From: Calditrichota bacterium
GTDB taxonomy: Bacteria > Zhuqueibacterota > Zhuqueibacteria > Thermofontimicrobiales > Thermofontimicrobiaceae
Direction of reading: 5' to 3'
Length of the DNA: 45,196 nucleotides
Assembly (NCBI GenBank): GCA_013152715.1
Contig: JAADFU010000181.1
Coordinates: 1-45,196 of the forward strand
Shown: positions 1-8,882 of the stretch, one piece after another
How positions within the stretch are numbered: position 1 is the stretch's first letter
Layout: each line of letters starts with the position of its first letter
Made by a program: the position numbers and the translations under genes
The notes under the pieces: model-generated
Told to the model about the DNA's origin: nothing
Databases searched by the model: none
The model's input: the letters and a program-made list of their open reading frames with translations, nothing else

Positions 1-704
1 TGGAAGACGACGTCCGGCGCATCGTCGTAGGCGATTTCGCCTTTGTTCATTATGATGAGCCGGTCGGTTAATTCCGCCTCTTCGGGAAATTGGGTGACGA
101 AGATAATCGTGATTTGCTCGGTGATTTTTTTGTGCGCGTTGTCGGCTTTTATTTCTTTGAGTAATTGTAGCAGTTCTTCTCTGCCCTGGGGGTCGAGCAT
201 GGAAGTCGGCTCATCTAAAACGAGATATTTGGGATTCATGGCGAGAACGGAGGCCAATGCCAGCCGTTGTTTTTCTCCCCCGGAGAGCAAGTGCGGCGGA
301 TGATGGCGGTATTGTTCCAGATGAAATTGCAGCAAAATTGTATCGACAATTTGGTGCATCGTTTCTGTGGGAACGCCCAGATTTTCCAGTCCAAAAGCAA
401 TTTCGCGTTCCACAGAAGTGGAAACGATTTGATTGTCCGGATTCTGGAAGACCATGCCCACTTTTTTGCGCACGGGAAGATGATTCTCAAGTTTTTGCGT
501 GTCCAAACCGTCGATGGTAATTTTTCCCAAAGAGGGGAGAAGCAGCGCGTTGAGACAGCGCACCAGGCTGGTTTTGCCGCTGCCGTTGGGCCCCATGATG
601 GCGAGGAATTCCCCTTCGCGAATTGTGAGGTTGACATTTTCCAGCGCCGTCACCGGCTCCGGATCGACTTCGTAAATTAGACTGACATCTTTTATTTCAA
701 TCAT
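1..704 (-). CDS. ECF/cobalt-type ABC transporter ATP-binding protein (partial, 3' end beyond window)
   Basis: Reverse-strand frame open from an ATG at 704 to the window edge, so about 234 residues are visible and the C-terminus is missing. The order of motifs is that of an ABC ATPase: Walker A GPNGSGKTS near residue 39, Q-loop VFQNPDNQ, signature LSGGEKQR, Walker B YLVLDEPTSMLDP. The NPDNQ Q-loop is typical of the CbiO/EcfA group, which powers energy-coupling-factor uptake of vitamins or Ni/Co. The partner EcfT and substrate-binding genes would lie to the left, outside the window, so the substrate is unknown. The switch-histidine position reads VTQFPEEAE, with Gln in place of the usual His. 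It is the last gene of a same-strand run and starts 20 bp after yjbQ ends. Confidence 0.9.
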   Translation of the reverse strand, partial: MIEIKDVSLIYEVDPEPVTALENVNLTIREGEFLAIMGPNGSGKTSLVRCLNALLLPSLGKITIDGLDTQKLENHLPVRKKVGMVFQNPDNQIVSTSVEREIAFGLENLGVPTETMHQIVDTILLQFHLEQYRHHPPHLLSGGEKQRLALASVLAMNPKYLVLDEPTSMLDPQGREELLQLLKEIKADNAHKKITEQITIIFVTQFPEEAELTDRLIIMNKGEIAYDDAPDVVF

Positions 705-724
705 GTGATCACAAAATTTGAGGT

Positions 725-1144
725 TTATTCACCCATTATCTGCACGACAACGTCCCGCTGCCGCGAGCGATTGTCAAAGTCGATGACGACAATTTGTTGC
801 CACGTGCCTAAAAGTAAAAGTTTTTCTTGAAATGGTATTGTGAGCGACGCCCCTAACATGGCTGCCCGGACGTGAGAAAATCCGTTTCCGTCATGCCAGG
901 TGGCGTCGTGATGGTAGCCTTTTCTTTGCGGAGCGATTTTTTCGAAAGCTTCGGGCAAATCTTTCAATAAGCCGGGTTCGTACTCAATCGTTGTCACTCC
1001 GGCGGTTGAGCCGGAAATGAAAACAGTCACAGTACCAGAGTTAATGCCTGATTTTCTCACAGCATCCGCCACATCATGAGTGATGTCAATGATGTCGGTG
1101 AATCCTTTAGTAGAAATGTCGATAAAATCGTTGACTACAAGCAT
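725..1144 (-). CDS. yjbQ: YjbQ/UPF0047 family protein
   Basis: 139 residues, the usual length of the UPF0047 family. The family hallmarks are present: STAGVTTIEYEPG near residue 47, a His-rich stretch HHDATWHDGNGFSHVRA, and the C-terminal LGTWQQIVVIDFDNRSR block. Members form small trimers with a putative metal site. Some have been reported to show weak thiamin-phosphate synthase activity, but the physiological role is not settled. The gene lies 16 bp downstream of the PfkB kinase on the same strand. Start chosen at ATG 1144, with a purine-rich GAGAGA upstream. Confidence 0.92.
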   Translation of the reverse strand: MLVVNDFIDISTKGFTDIIDITHDVADAVRKSGINSGTVTVFISGSTAGVTTIEYEPGLLKDLPEAFEKIAPQRKGYHHDATWHDGNGFSHVRAAMLGASLTIPFQEKLLLLGTWQQIVVIDFDNRSRQRDVVVQIMGE

Positions 1145-1160
1145 GTTTGTCTCTCTTTTT

Positions 1161-2063
1161 TTATTCGACCCGCAACATTTGCCGCAAGTCCAGATAGCGT
1201 TCTTCGATATCTTTTTTGGTGATTTCTTTTAACCGTTCGAAGCTGAATTTTTCCACACAAAACGCACCCAGCGCGCTGCCGTACAACACTGCTTTTCTCA
1301 AATTTGTTGGCGTAATTTTGTCCGTGCCGGCAAGATAACCAACAAATCCGCCGGCGAAGGAATCTCCCGCACCAGTGGGATCGGTGACATTTTCCAGCGG
1401 AAATGCCGGCGCAAAAAATATCTCATGTTCGTGCAGCAACAGAGCGCCATGTTCGCCTTTTTTTATGACGAGTGTTTTCGGTCCCATTTTCTGGATTTTT
1501 TTCGCGCCAATGAAAAGATTTTCTTCCTGAGACAACAGCCGCACTTCGGATTCATTGATAATTACAATGTCGATTTTTTTTAGAACAGCCTTCAACAATT
1601 CCGGCGTTCCTTCAATCCAGAAATTCATGGTGTCCAGCACCACCAATTTAGGATTGATGGTCTGCGACAGAACTTTTAATTGCAATTCCGGATGAATATT
1701 TGCCAGAAAAACGTAGGGGATTTCCCGGTAGTTTTCCGGCAAATCAGGATCAAATTCTTCAAAAACATTGAGCTCGGTGAATAAAGTTTCCCGGTCATTC
1801 AAATCTTCGTTGTATTTCCCGCCCCAGCGGAAAGTTTTGCCCGGTTTTTGTGCCAATCCCTCGAAATTAACGCCTCGTTCGCGCAAGAAAGAAATTTCTT
1901 CGAAAGGAAAATCATCGCCAACCACGCCGACGACGTTGACTTTGTCAAAATGACTGGCGGCGGCGCTGAAAAAAGTCGCTGATCCGCCTGGTGTATTTTC
2001 CGTCTTGCCAAAGGGAGTTTCTACAGTATCGAGAGCCACAGAACCGACAACCAGTATGCTCAT
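1161..2063 (-). CDS. PfkB-family carbohydrate/nucleoside kinase
   Basis: 300 residues. The N-terminal PfkB motif region has PGGSATFFSAAA near residue 26, for substrate binding. The C-terminal signature DPTGAGDSFAGGFVGY lies near residue 228, with the anion-hole GAGD and catalytic Asp. These mark a ribokinase-fold ATP-dependent sugar or nucleoside kinase. The substrate cannot be read from the sequence. Proteins of this length with a GSVALDTVETP N-terminus are generally annotated only as sugar kinases. The start at ATG 2063 has AGAGGA five bases upstream. It sits between argS and yjbQ on the same strand, 27 bp after argS ends, so co-transcription is likely. Confidence 0.9.
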   Translation of the reverse strand: MSILVVGSVALDTVETPFGKTENTPGGSATFFSAAASHFDKVNVVGVVGDDFPFEEISFLRERGVNFEGLAQKPGKTFRWGGKYNEDLNDRETLFTELNVFEEFDPDLPENYREIPYVFLANIHPELQLKVLSQTINPKLVVLDTMNFWIEGTPELLKAVLKKIDIVIINESEVRLLSQEENLFIGAKKIQKMGPKTLVIKKGEHGALLLHEHEIFFAPAFPLENVTDPTGAGDSFAGGFVGYLAGTDKITPTNLRKAVLYGSALGAFCVEKFSFERLKEITKKDIEERYLDLRQMLRVE

Positions 2064-2090
2064 ATTTTCCTCTTTTGATTTGAGTTCGGA

Positions 2091-3743
2091 TTACATGTAT
2101 TCAGGAGCGGTGATTCCCAAAATCGAAAATGCATTTGCCAAAACCGTTTTTGTCGCCTGCGCTAACTTCAGCCGCGCCAAACTCAATTCCCGATTCTCGG
2201 TCACGACACGATGCTTGTGATAAAAATGGTGAAAAGCCGCCGCGGTTTCCTGCAAATAATTCGTCAATCGATGCGGCTCCCAGGCGAGAGCGGCGCCCTG
2301 TACGATGTCGGGATATTGCAGCAATTTTTTGATCAGCAATTTTTCTTCGGGTTCCTTAATTGGTGACAATTCAGCATCTTTCGCGGGTTTCAGCCCTTGC
2401 TCAGCGGCATATTTGAGAATATTGCAAATTCTCGCGTGCGCGTATTGCACGTAATAAACCGGATTTTCTTCGCTTTGCTTTTTAGCAAGTTCAATATCAA
2501 AATCCAGATGGCTGGAACATTTGCGATTGACAAAAAAGAAGCGAGCAGCGTCCACGCCGACTTCTTCGATCAATTCTTTCATTTCGATAATTTGACCCGC
2601 GCGTTTAGACATTTTCACCTGTTCGCCGCTGCGGAGCAAATTCACCTGTTGAACAATTTCCACGTGAAAACTGTCTTTCGGATGGCCCAGCGCAAGCAGA
2701 GCGGCTTTCATTCTGGGGACGTAGCCATGATGGTCGGGGCCCCAAATGTCGTAGAGTTTTTTGTAGCCACGCTCATATTTTGTCTGGTGATAAGCGATGT
2801 CCACCAAAAAATAGGTCGGTTCGCCTTCGCTGGTGATCAGCACGCGGTCTTTTTCGTCGTCAAATTCGCTGCTGCGAAACCAGACGGCGCCGTCCTGTTC
2901 ATAGGTGTAGCCTTTTTGACGAAGTTCATTTAGAACTTTCAAATGGGCATTTTTCTCGCGCAGCGAGCTCTCACGAAACCAATTCTGGAAATTAACGCGA
3001 TACTGCGCCATCATCTCTTTTTGCGCGCGAATCATTTTTTCCAGCGCAATATTTTTCAGTTCTTCGACGCGCTGAGCTTCGGCAAGAGAAACAAATTTAT
3101 CGCCAAATTCGTCTTTGATTTCTTTTGCCAGATCGATGACGTAGTCCCCGTGATAGCCATCTTCCGGAAAGGGTTCTTCTTTGCCAAATAACGCCATGTA
3201 GCGGCTGGAAACGGACGCACCAAGCAGACGCACCTGTCTGCCGGCGTCATTGAGATAAAATTCCCGATCTGCCTTAAAGCCAACAGCGTTGTACAAATTC
3301 ACCATTACATCGCCAATTGCGGCGGCGCGGGCGCTGACAACATTTAATGGCCCCGTGGGATTGGCGCTGACAAATTCGATCTGCAGGCGTTCGCCATTTC
3401 CGATATTGGACAAGCCAAAAGATTTTTCTGCTTGAATGATAGCGCGGAGAACTTCGCGATAATAGCCCCAACCAAGAAAAAAATTAATGAAGCCGGGACC
3501 GGCAATTTCCACTCTTTCAATGAGTTCAGTATCGGGTTTCAAATATTTTATCAGTTCTTCTGCCACCTGTCGCGGCGATTTTTTTGCCACAGATGCCAGG
3601 CGCAACGCCGCATTCGTTGCCAAGTCGCCGTGACTCTCCTGACGTGTTGCTTCGATGGTAATATTTTTTTTCTCCAGGGTGTAGCCTGCTTTACTCGCCG
3701 CTTCCGCGATAATTTCCTGCAAAATGTCTTGTATATTTTTCAT
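2091..3743 (-). CDS. argS: Arginyl-tRNA synthetase
   Basis: 550 residues, normal for bacterial ArgRS. Order: N-terminal Add-1 tRNA-binding domain (about 1-110), class I catalytic core beginning IEFVSANPTGPL, KMSKR at 377-381, and an anticodon-binding DALR helical domain at the C-terminus. It charges tRNA-Arg with arginine in the cytoplasm. The catalytic HIGH-type motif that normally follows SANPTGPL (HVGH) reads NVVS at 134-137, while the KMSKR lysine loop is intact. The reading frame is clean over its full length, so this is not obviously a decayed copy. The start codon overlaps the rsfS stop by 4 bp (ATGA), implying translational coupling. Confidence 0.95.
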   Translation of the reverse strand: MKNIQDILQEIIAEAASKAGYTLEKKNITIEATRQESHGDLATNAALRLASVAKKSPRQVAEELIKYLKPDTELIERVEIAGPGFINFFLGWGYYREVLRAIIQAEKSFGLSNIGNGERLQIEFVSANPTGPLNVVSARAAAIGDVMVNLYNAVGFKADREFYLNDAGRQVRLLGASVSSRYMALFGKEEPFPEDGYHGDYVIDLAKEIKDEFGDKFVSLAEAQRVEELKNIALEKMIRAQKEMMAQYRVNFQNWFRESSLREKNAHLKVLNELRQKGYTYEQDGAVWFRSSEFDDEKDRVLITSEGEPTYFLVDIAYHQTKYERGYKKLYDIWGPDHHGYVPRMKAALLALGHPKDSFHVEIVQQVNLLRSGEQVKMSKRAGQIIEMKELIEEVGVDAARFFFVNRKCSSHLDFDIELAKKQSEENPVYYVQYAHARICNILKYAAEQGLKPAKDAELSPIKEPEEKLLIKKLLQYPDIVQGAALAWEPHRLTNYLQETAAAFHHFYHKHRVVTENRELSLARLKLAQATKTVLANAFSILGITAPEYM

Positions 3744-4087
3744 TTGTCCTCAATCTTGGTTATCTCAGCATCTCCCCACAATTTTTCCAGATTATAAAAA
3801 TCACGCGTCTCCGGGCGGAAGACATGCACAACAACATCGACTAAATCTAACAACACCCAATTTAATGATTCATATCCCTCCCGATGCCACACCTTGATTT
3901 TTTGCTCGGAAAGTTCGTCGATGATGTTGTCGGAAATGGCTTTCACCTGAATGTCTGTATCACCGCTGCAAATCACAAAGTAATCTGTAATTGTCGTCAC
4001 CCCCCTCAAATCTAAAATCAAAACGTCTTCGGCTTTCTTTTCCAAAGACAATTGGGCGACTAAATGCGCTAATTCTTTTGAGTCCAA
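3740..4087 (-). CDS. rsfS: Ribosomal silencing factor RsfS
   Basis: 115 residues from a TTG at 4087. The family binds ribosomal protein L14 and blocks subunit joining in starvation. Seen: the DUF143 core with VLILDLRGVTTITDYFVICSG, then the VWHREGYESLNWVLLDLVDVVVHVF segment. The frame is open back to 4219, but no ATG exists in it, and the extra 44 residues look like translated intergenic low-complexity DNA. GGAGG lies 11 bases before the TTG at 4087, and that start gives the normal RsfS length, so it is preferred. The gene overlaps argS by 4 bp. Confidence 0.9.
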   Translation of the reverse strand: MDSKELAHLVAQLSLEKKAEDVLILDLRGVTTITDYFVICSGDTDIQVKAISDNIIDELSEQKIKVWHREGYESLNWVLLDLVDVVVHVFRPETRDFYNLEKLWGDAEITKIEDK

Positions 4088-4376
4088 ATTTATTTTTTCC
4101 TCCGAATGGTTTTCAGTTTTGAGTCTCTGGTTTCGCGTTCCGGGTTTATTGACTGATTGCAACCTCGAATGAACCTGGCGCTTGTTCAAAACATATTTTT
4201 CTTCAAAGCGGTTCCCCAAAAAATTATTTTTTTACTAAATAATTAAATCTTGGAGCCTTGGCGGCTTCGAGGTTGAATAGTTACAAACACTGGTTTCAAA
4301 AATAAGGCTAAAAACACAAGACTCGCAACTCTCAGTACAAAATTCGCATCGCCAGCTCGAGACTCAAAACTCGGAA
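4088..4376. other. Intergenic stretch with degenerate short repeats
   Basis: No gene seen. The stretch contains many near-copies of short words such as ACTCGCAACTC, GAGACTCAAAACTC and GACTCGAAACT, plus GTCTCTGGTTTCGCGTTCC. This low-complexity filler also recurs in short form before the second permease (around 19680). It separates the UXS/GT9 pair from rsfS-argS. No clear terminator hairpin was found. Confidence 0.5.
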
Positions 4377-5429
4377 CTACAGACTCGAAACTGATTCCAC
4401 AGCTTCAATCACCTGTCGCGGTTGGATTTCAGCCATGCACTGGAAATGTTTCTTCGGACAGCGATCGCGACCCACATGAGAGCAGGGACGGCACGAGAGC
4501 TGGTTATTTTCCAGAATGACCGCGTCTTTCGTCACCGGAAAAAATCCCAATTCCCTGGTGGTGCTGCCAAAAATTGCTACAATTTTCTTCTTCAAAGCCG
4601 TCGCGAGATGCATTAAACCGGAGTCGTTAGTGATCACTAATTGGCATTTGTCCATCAGAGCGGCTGTTCCCAGCAGGGAAAGTTCTCCGGCGGCGACAAG
4701 TACGTTTCGATAGGCTTTAATGTTCAAAGAATCAATAAGTTCCCGATCCTGCTGATTCCCAATTAAAATTATGCCGTTCTTTTTGTCTTCAGCAAAGTGG
4801 CTGATCACCAGTTGGAAATATTCCGGCAGCCAGCGTTTCGTGGCAAAACTGGCGCCTGGTGCAATGGCAATTATTTTTTCAAAATTTTGTTCAAAAAAAA
4901 GCTCATATTTTTTTTCAATTTCGGATTTGATTGTCGGCGAAAAATAAATTTCCAATCCTTCTCCGTCATCCGAAATGCTAAATTGAAGCAATGGCAGTAA
5001 ATATCGTTGGTGAATCGGGACAACTTTTTTAAATAAGTTTATTTTAAATTTAACAAAAATAGATCGCCGCAGCGAGAACTTGGAGTAGCGGACAACGCGT
5101 CTTGCGCGGCTAAAAGTTGTCAAATAAAAACTGCGAAAATTTTTGTGCAAATCAATGATCAGGTCGTAGCGCTCGCTGACGATTTGTCTTTTAATTTTTT
5201 TTAAAGAAAAATCATCATTGTTTTTGTCAAAAAAGTAGAGATGATGAATTGCCGGGTGATGCGCTACTAGTTCTGCAAATTGCTTTTTAACGACAAAATC
5301 CAATTCAGAACGGGGAAATCGCTTTTTGATCAATCGAACTGCCGGCGTTGTCAAAATAATGTCGCCAATGGAACTGAGACGAATGATCAGGATTTTTTCT
5401 ATTTCTGAATTTGATCTTTTTCTAATCAT
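4377..5429 (-). CDS. Glycosyltransferase family 9 (heptosyltransferase-like)
   Basis: 350 residues from ATG 5429. It has the GT9 (GT-B fold) layout: N-terminal [19 protein letters not shown] near residue 14, a middle linker, and a C-terminal ADP-sugar-binding region with [13 protein letters not shown] and [16 protein letters not shown] Cys-rich segment near the end (CRPC...[10 protein letters not shown]) is also common in heptosyltransferase II-type enzymes. It probably transfers a heptose-like sugar to an LPS-like core on the inner face of the membrane. The acceptor cannot be read. The open frame extends upstream to 5582, but that part lies inside the decarboxylase gene. The ATG at 5429 overlaps the upstream stop by 8 bp. 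Confidence 0.92.
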   Translation of the reverse strand: MIRKRSNSEIEKILIIRLSSIGDIILTTPAVRLIKKRFPRSELDFVVKKQFAELVAHHPAIHHLYFFDKNNDDFSLKKIKRQIVSERYDLIIDLHKNFRSFYLTTFSRARRVVRYSKFSLRRSIFVKFKINLFKKVVPIHQRYLLPLLQFSISDDGEGLEIYFSPTIKSEIEKKYELFFEQNFEKIIAIAPGASFATKRWLPEYFQLVISHFAEDKKNGIILIGNQQDRELIDSLNIKAYRNVLVAAGELSLLGTAALMDKCQLVITNDSGLMHLATALKKKIVAIFGSTTRELGFFPVTKDAVILENNQLSCRPCSHVGRDRCPKKHFQCMAEIQPRQVIEAVESVSSL

Positions 5430-6366
5430 AATTTTCCGGATCGAGCGATTTGAACCAGTCAATGGTCTTTTGCAAACCATGTTCAAAATCGACTTTCGGT
5501 TCCCATCCCAGCAGCTTTTTCGCCCTTGTGATGTCCGGCTGTCTGATTTTGGGATCGTCCTCGGGCAAATCCTGAAAAACAATCGGACTCTTGCTTCCGG
5601 TCAGACGAATTACTGTTTCCGCCATTTGCTTGATAGTCATTTCCTGCGGATTGCCGATATTCACCGGATCATTGGTGTCGGAAAGCAGTAGTCGATAAAT
5701 GCCTTCCATCAAATCATCCACATAACAGAAACTTCGCGTCTGAGAGCCGTCGCCGAAAATGGTGATGGGCGCGTTTTTTAGCGCCTGGGGCACAAAGGTC
5801 GGAATTGCTCTGCCATCGTTGGGCCTCATGCGCGGGCCGTAGGTGTTAAAAATGCGGACGATTTTTGTGTTGACGTGATGATAGCGATTGTAGGCCATCG
5901 TGAGCGCTTCGGCGAATCTTTTCGCTTCATCGTAAACGCCGCGCGGTCCCACGGGATTTACGTGTCCCCAGTAATTTTCGTGCTGCGGATGGATCAATGG
6001 GTCGCCGTAGATTTCCGACGTTGACGCTATGAGAAATGTCGCTTTTTTTGACAGCGCCAAACCCAACGCCTTGTGCGTACCCAGCGCGCCAACTTTCATT
6101 GTCTGAATCGGCAACTGCAAATAATCCAACGGACTCGCCGGCGAGGCGAAGTGGAGCACATAGTCGATGTGCCCGGCAATGTAAATATATTGCGTGACGT
6201 CATATTTGATAAATTTAAATTGCTCGCTTTGCAGATGCTCGATGTTGGCGATGTTCCCGGTGAGCAAATTGTCCATTGCAATAACTTCGTGGCCTTTTTT
6301 CAGCAGGTACTCGCATAAATGCGATCCCAAAAATCCGGCCCCGCCGGTGACTAAAGTTCGTGGCAT
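5422..6366 (-). CDS. UDP-glucuronate decarboxylase (UDP-xylose synthase) family SDR
   Basis: 314 residues. An extended short-chain dehydrogenase with Rossmann motif [10 protein letters not shown] at 7-16, catalytic [10 protein letters not shown] near 115, and YxxxK with Tyr145/Lys149. UXS-type blocks follow: [30 protein letters not shown], and [21 protein letters not shown] near the C-terminus. These support NAD-dependent conversion of UDP-glucuronate to UDP-xylose, rather than a plain epimerase. Product assignment is by family resemblance. It overlaps the GT9 gene and is read first, so the two likely supply and use a surface-glycan sugar. Confidence 0.92.
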   Translation of the reverse strand: MPRTLVTGGAGFLGSHLCEYLLKKGHEVIAMDNLLTGNIANIEHLQSEQFKFIKYDVTQYIYIAGHIDYVLHFASPASPLDYLQLPIQTMKVGALGTHKALGLALSKKATFLIASTSEIYGDPLIHPQHENYWGHVNPVGPRGVYDEAKRFAEALTMAYNRYHHVNTKIVRIFNTYGPRMRPNDGRAIPTFVPQALKNAPITIFGDGSQTRSFCYVDDLMEGIYRLLLSDTNDPVNIGNPQEMTIKQMAETVIRLTGSKSPIVFQDLPEDDPKIRQPDITRAKKLLGWEPKVDFEHGLQKTIDWFKSLDPENYD

Positions 6367-6419
6367 GTGGCAATCTCCCTTGCTGTTTACCCATTAAAAA
6401 TATGTGATGAGAAAAAATT

Positions 6420-7442
6420 TCAATTTTTCCAATCTTTGGCAAAATTAAATTTTTCCAGCAAATTTTTTGAACCAACGATGTTCAGTTTATTATTTTTCTG
6501 ATAAATAATCAGCGCCTGCGCATCAGGCATTTGATTGACAAAAATCATGCCTTTTTGCGGCCCCATCACGAAAATGGCTGTGGCCAAAGCGTCGGCGATG
6601 GTGGCATTTTTTGTTTGAACGGTGACGCTCACACACTTTCGCGCGGGATAGCCTGTTTTCGGATCCAAAATGTGATGGTAACGCACTGAATCCTGAAAAA
6701 AATAACGTTCGTAGTCGCCGGATGTCGCGACGCTTCCCTCGTCCAATGGAAACCAGCCGACAAATTTTCCTTCATGGCGCGGGTGGCGCAGCCAGATGCG
6801 TCTTTTCCCTCGCGTCAAATCGCTGCTAATGACGCGCAAGTCGCCGCCGGCATTCACCATGGCGTCTGTTACGCCTGCTTCTTTAATAATACGAATAGCT
6901 TCGTCAATTGCGTAACCTTTCGCAATGCCACCGAGGTCTAAATTTACGTTTGATTTCTGAAATTTTACTTTTTCAGCGGTTAATTCGACCAATTTGTAAT
7001 TGACAAGTTCAAGATTTTTTCGAATTGAGTTTGCCTCGGGAACATGGGGGTGTTCGGTTTCAAATTTCCACAATTTTTTGATCGCGCCAATCGTCATGTC
7101 AAAATTGCCGGCTGTTTGGCGGCTCACTTCTTCGCTCACACGCAAAATTTTCATCAGCGAAGTGTCCACGGGAACTGATTTGATGGCGGCGTTTTGATTG
7201 ACAAAACTGATCCGGCTGGAATCGCTGTAATTATTTGTTAACGAATCAATTTGCTCCATGCGCTGAAATGCGCGATCGATGATTGTTTGGAGTTGTTCTT
7301 CTGTTTTTTGGGGATGATAGACGACGATTTGTACAACTGTATCCATCAAAATCCGCGTCTGCGCCGCCGGGCGCAGTTGATTATTCATCTGACATTGCGA
7401 AAATAAGAAAATGGCGGATAACGTAACTATCAGTTTATTCAT
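6420..7442 (-). CDS. apbE: FAD:protein FMN transferase (ApbE family)
   Basis: 340 residues. The N-terminus has a hydrophobic leader ending LFSQC (Cys17), a possible though non-ideal lipobox. ApbE landmarks: MDTVVQIVVY near 34, GGIAKGYAIDEA, NAGGDLRVI, ATSGDYERYF, HHILDPKTGYPA, and ADALATAIFVMG with the metal-binding Asp. The family attaches FMN to Thr residues of Na+-NQR/RNF subunits and other flavoproteins on the outside of the inner membrane, using FAD and Mg. Three bases separate it from the upstream polyprenyl synthase stop, so they share a transcript. No target flavoprotein is visible nearby. Confidence 0.95.
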   Translation of the reverse strand: MNKLIVTLSAIFLFSQCQMNNQLRPAAQTRILMDTVVQIVVYHPQKTEEQLQTIIDRAFQRMEQIDSLTNNYSDSSRISFVNQNAAIKSVPVDTSLMKILRVSEEVSRQTAGNFDMTIGAIKKLWKFETEHPHVPEANSIRKNLELVNYKLVELTAEKVKFQKSNVNLDLGGIAKGYAIDEAIRIIKEAGVTDAMVNAGGDLRVISSDLTRGKRRIWLRHPRHEGKFVGWFPLDEGSVATSGDYERYFFQDSVRYHHILDPKTGYPARKCVSVTVQTKNATIADALATAIFVMGPQKGMIFVNQMPDAQALIIYQKNNKLNIVGSKNLLEKFNFAKDWKN

Positions 7443-7445
7443 GAG

Positions 7446-8414
7446 TTACTTATCCCGAGAAGTAATGTAATTTGCCAGCAGAAGCAGCGAATCCTTGTAG
7501 GCAGACTGGGAGTAACTATCAAGTTTTTGCAGCGCCTTTTGAATGAAAAACTCAGCTTTCTGTTCGGCGTACTCAATGCCGCCATTTTTCTTGACAAAGT
7601 TTTTGATCTCCGGAACATGTTTATCTTTTCCGTTCTCTAACAGTGCAAGAATACCTTTTCGCTCTGTGTCATCGGCTTTATTCAGACTATGGATTACCGG
7701 CAAAGTGATAATATTTTCAATTAAATCTTTTCCGATGGGTTTGCCTAAGCTTTCTTCTGTCCCGTAGTAGTCTAACAAATCGTCTTTAATTTGAAAGGCA
7801 ATGCCAAGATATTCTCCAAAAAGCCTCATATTTTCCTGGTGCTCATAAGTCGGAATCTGTGAAGTCATGGCGCCGAGCTGGCAGGTTGCGGCTAATAACG
7901 ATGCAGTTTTATTCGAGATGAGGCGCATGTAAATGGATTCATCCAATAAAAGCTCGCGTGATTTTTCCATTTGCAGCAGCTCGCCCTGACTCATCTTAAT
8001 AGATATGTCGGCAATGATCCTGATCATTCTTTCGTCCTGCATGTCCAATAATCTATTAAAAATATGAGCAAATAAAAAATCACCGATGAGCACTGAAATC
8101 TTGTTTTCCCAGATGCTATTCACCGACGGATTGCCGCGACGCATGTCCGAGTTGTCAACCACGTCGTCGTGAATCAGCGTCGCTGTGTGCAGCAATTCCA
8201 CAACAAGCGCAATATCTATCGACTTTTTCGTCGGCTTGCCGGTGAGGCCGCTGGACAAAAAAAGCAAAATCGGGCGCAGCCGTTTGCCTTTGCCAGTAAT
8301 GACATAATTGAAAACGTCATTGACCAGTTGAACTTCGGAACGGATGATGGTTTTAAATTTTTGTTCGAGCTGCTGTATTTCTTCGGAAATAGGGAAACAA
8401 ATTTTGTCAAGCAC
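7446..8414 (-). CDS. Polyprenyl diphosphate synthase (trans-isoprenyl)
   Basis: 322 residues. Both Asp-rich motifs of the trans-prenyltransferase family are present: first LIHDDVVDNSDMRRG (DDxxD near residue 85) and second QIKDDLLDYYG. GKGKRLRPILLF near the N-terminus binds the diphosphate. A small Ala lies five residues before the first motif, as in long-chain (C35-C50) enzymes, so the product may be the side chain of menaquinone or another quinone; exact length is not readable. Start is GTG at 8414 with an AAAGG upstream. It is the first gene of an operon with apbE. Confidence 0.93.
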   Translation of the reverse strand: MLDKICFPISEEIQQLEQKFKTIIRSEVQLVNDVFNYVITGKGKRLRPILLFLSSGLTGKPTKKSIDIALVVELLHTATLIHDDVVDNSDMRRGNPSVNSIWENKISVLIGDFLFAHIFNRLLDMQDERMIRIIADISIKMSQGELLQMEKSRELLLDESIYMRLISNKTASLLAATCQLGAMTSQIPTYEHQENMRLFGEYLGIAFQIKDDLLDYYGTEESLGKPIGKDLIENIITLPVIHSLNKADDTERKGILALLENGKDKHVPEIKNFVKKNGGIEYAEQKAEFFIQKALQKLDSYSQSAYKDSLLLLANYITSRDK

Positions 8415-8882
8415 TGGTGGTTGCCTTTCTTGTTCTATCGGTTAATTGTCTATTCTAAATTCCAACAATAAATGAGGCTGAATTTGTGATTCTTAAAGAA
8501 TCCTAAAAGTAACAATTTGAACATTTAAATGCAAATAAAAAAATCTTCAAAATTGCTTTCACTGGATAAAATTCAGGGATATTCGCCTAAATCGGTAATG
8601 ACAGTTAAAATTGATTCGCTAAAAGCAAAAATTAGTCATTCATTCAACGGTTTCATTGCAAATTTTTGCTAAAAAAATGTCTATTAAAAAGCAATGGAAA
8701 ATTTGAACAATTCCGGAAAAGCCTCAACTCAATTGCACTGGCAATAACGATCCCGCGATTCCTTAAATTTTATCGTTGCCGGCTGTGAAAGTTCGCCGGC
8801 AAAACTGCCTTCAACTTGCCCGATAATCATTCGGCGAGACAACATTTCCCGGCGGTCAGTTTGCTGGTGTAATTTACTAAAA
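8415..8882. other. Intergenic region upstream of the polyprenyl synthase
   Basis: About 470 bp, AT-rich. Only a 65-codon frame (8729-8926 minus) is present, which overlaps the lipoprotein gene and matches nothing I know. A perfect 15-bp palindrome, GATTCTTAAAGAATC, lies at 8488-8502, 74 bp before the GTG start of the synthase, and could be an operator. I could not fix a promoter. Confidence 0.45.

Noticed and set aside
4088-4219. N-terminal extension of rsfS to 4219
   Set aside because: It starts with TTG without a ribosome site, consists of repeat-derived residues, and exceeds the family length. A better TTG with GGAGG is at 4087.
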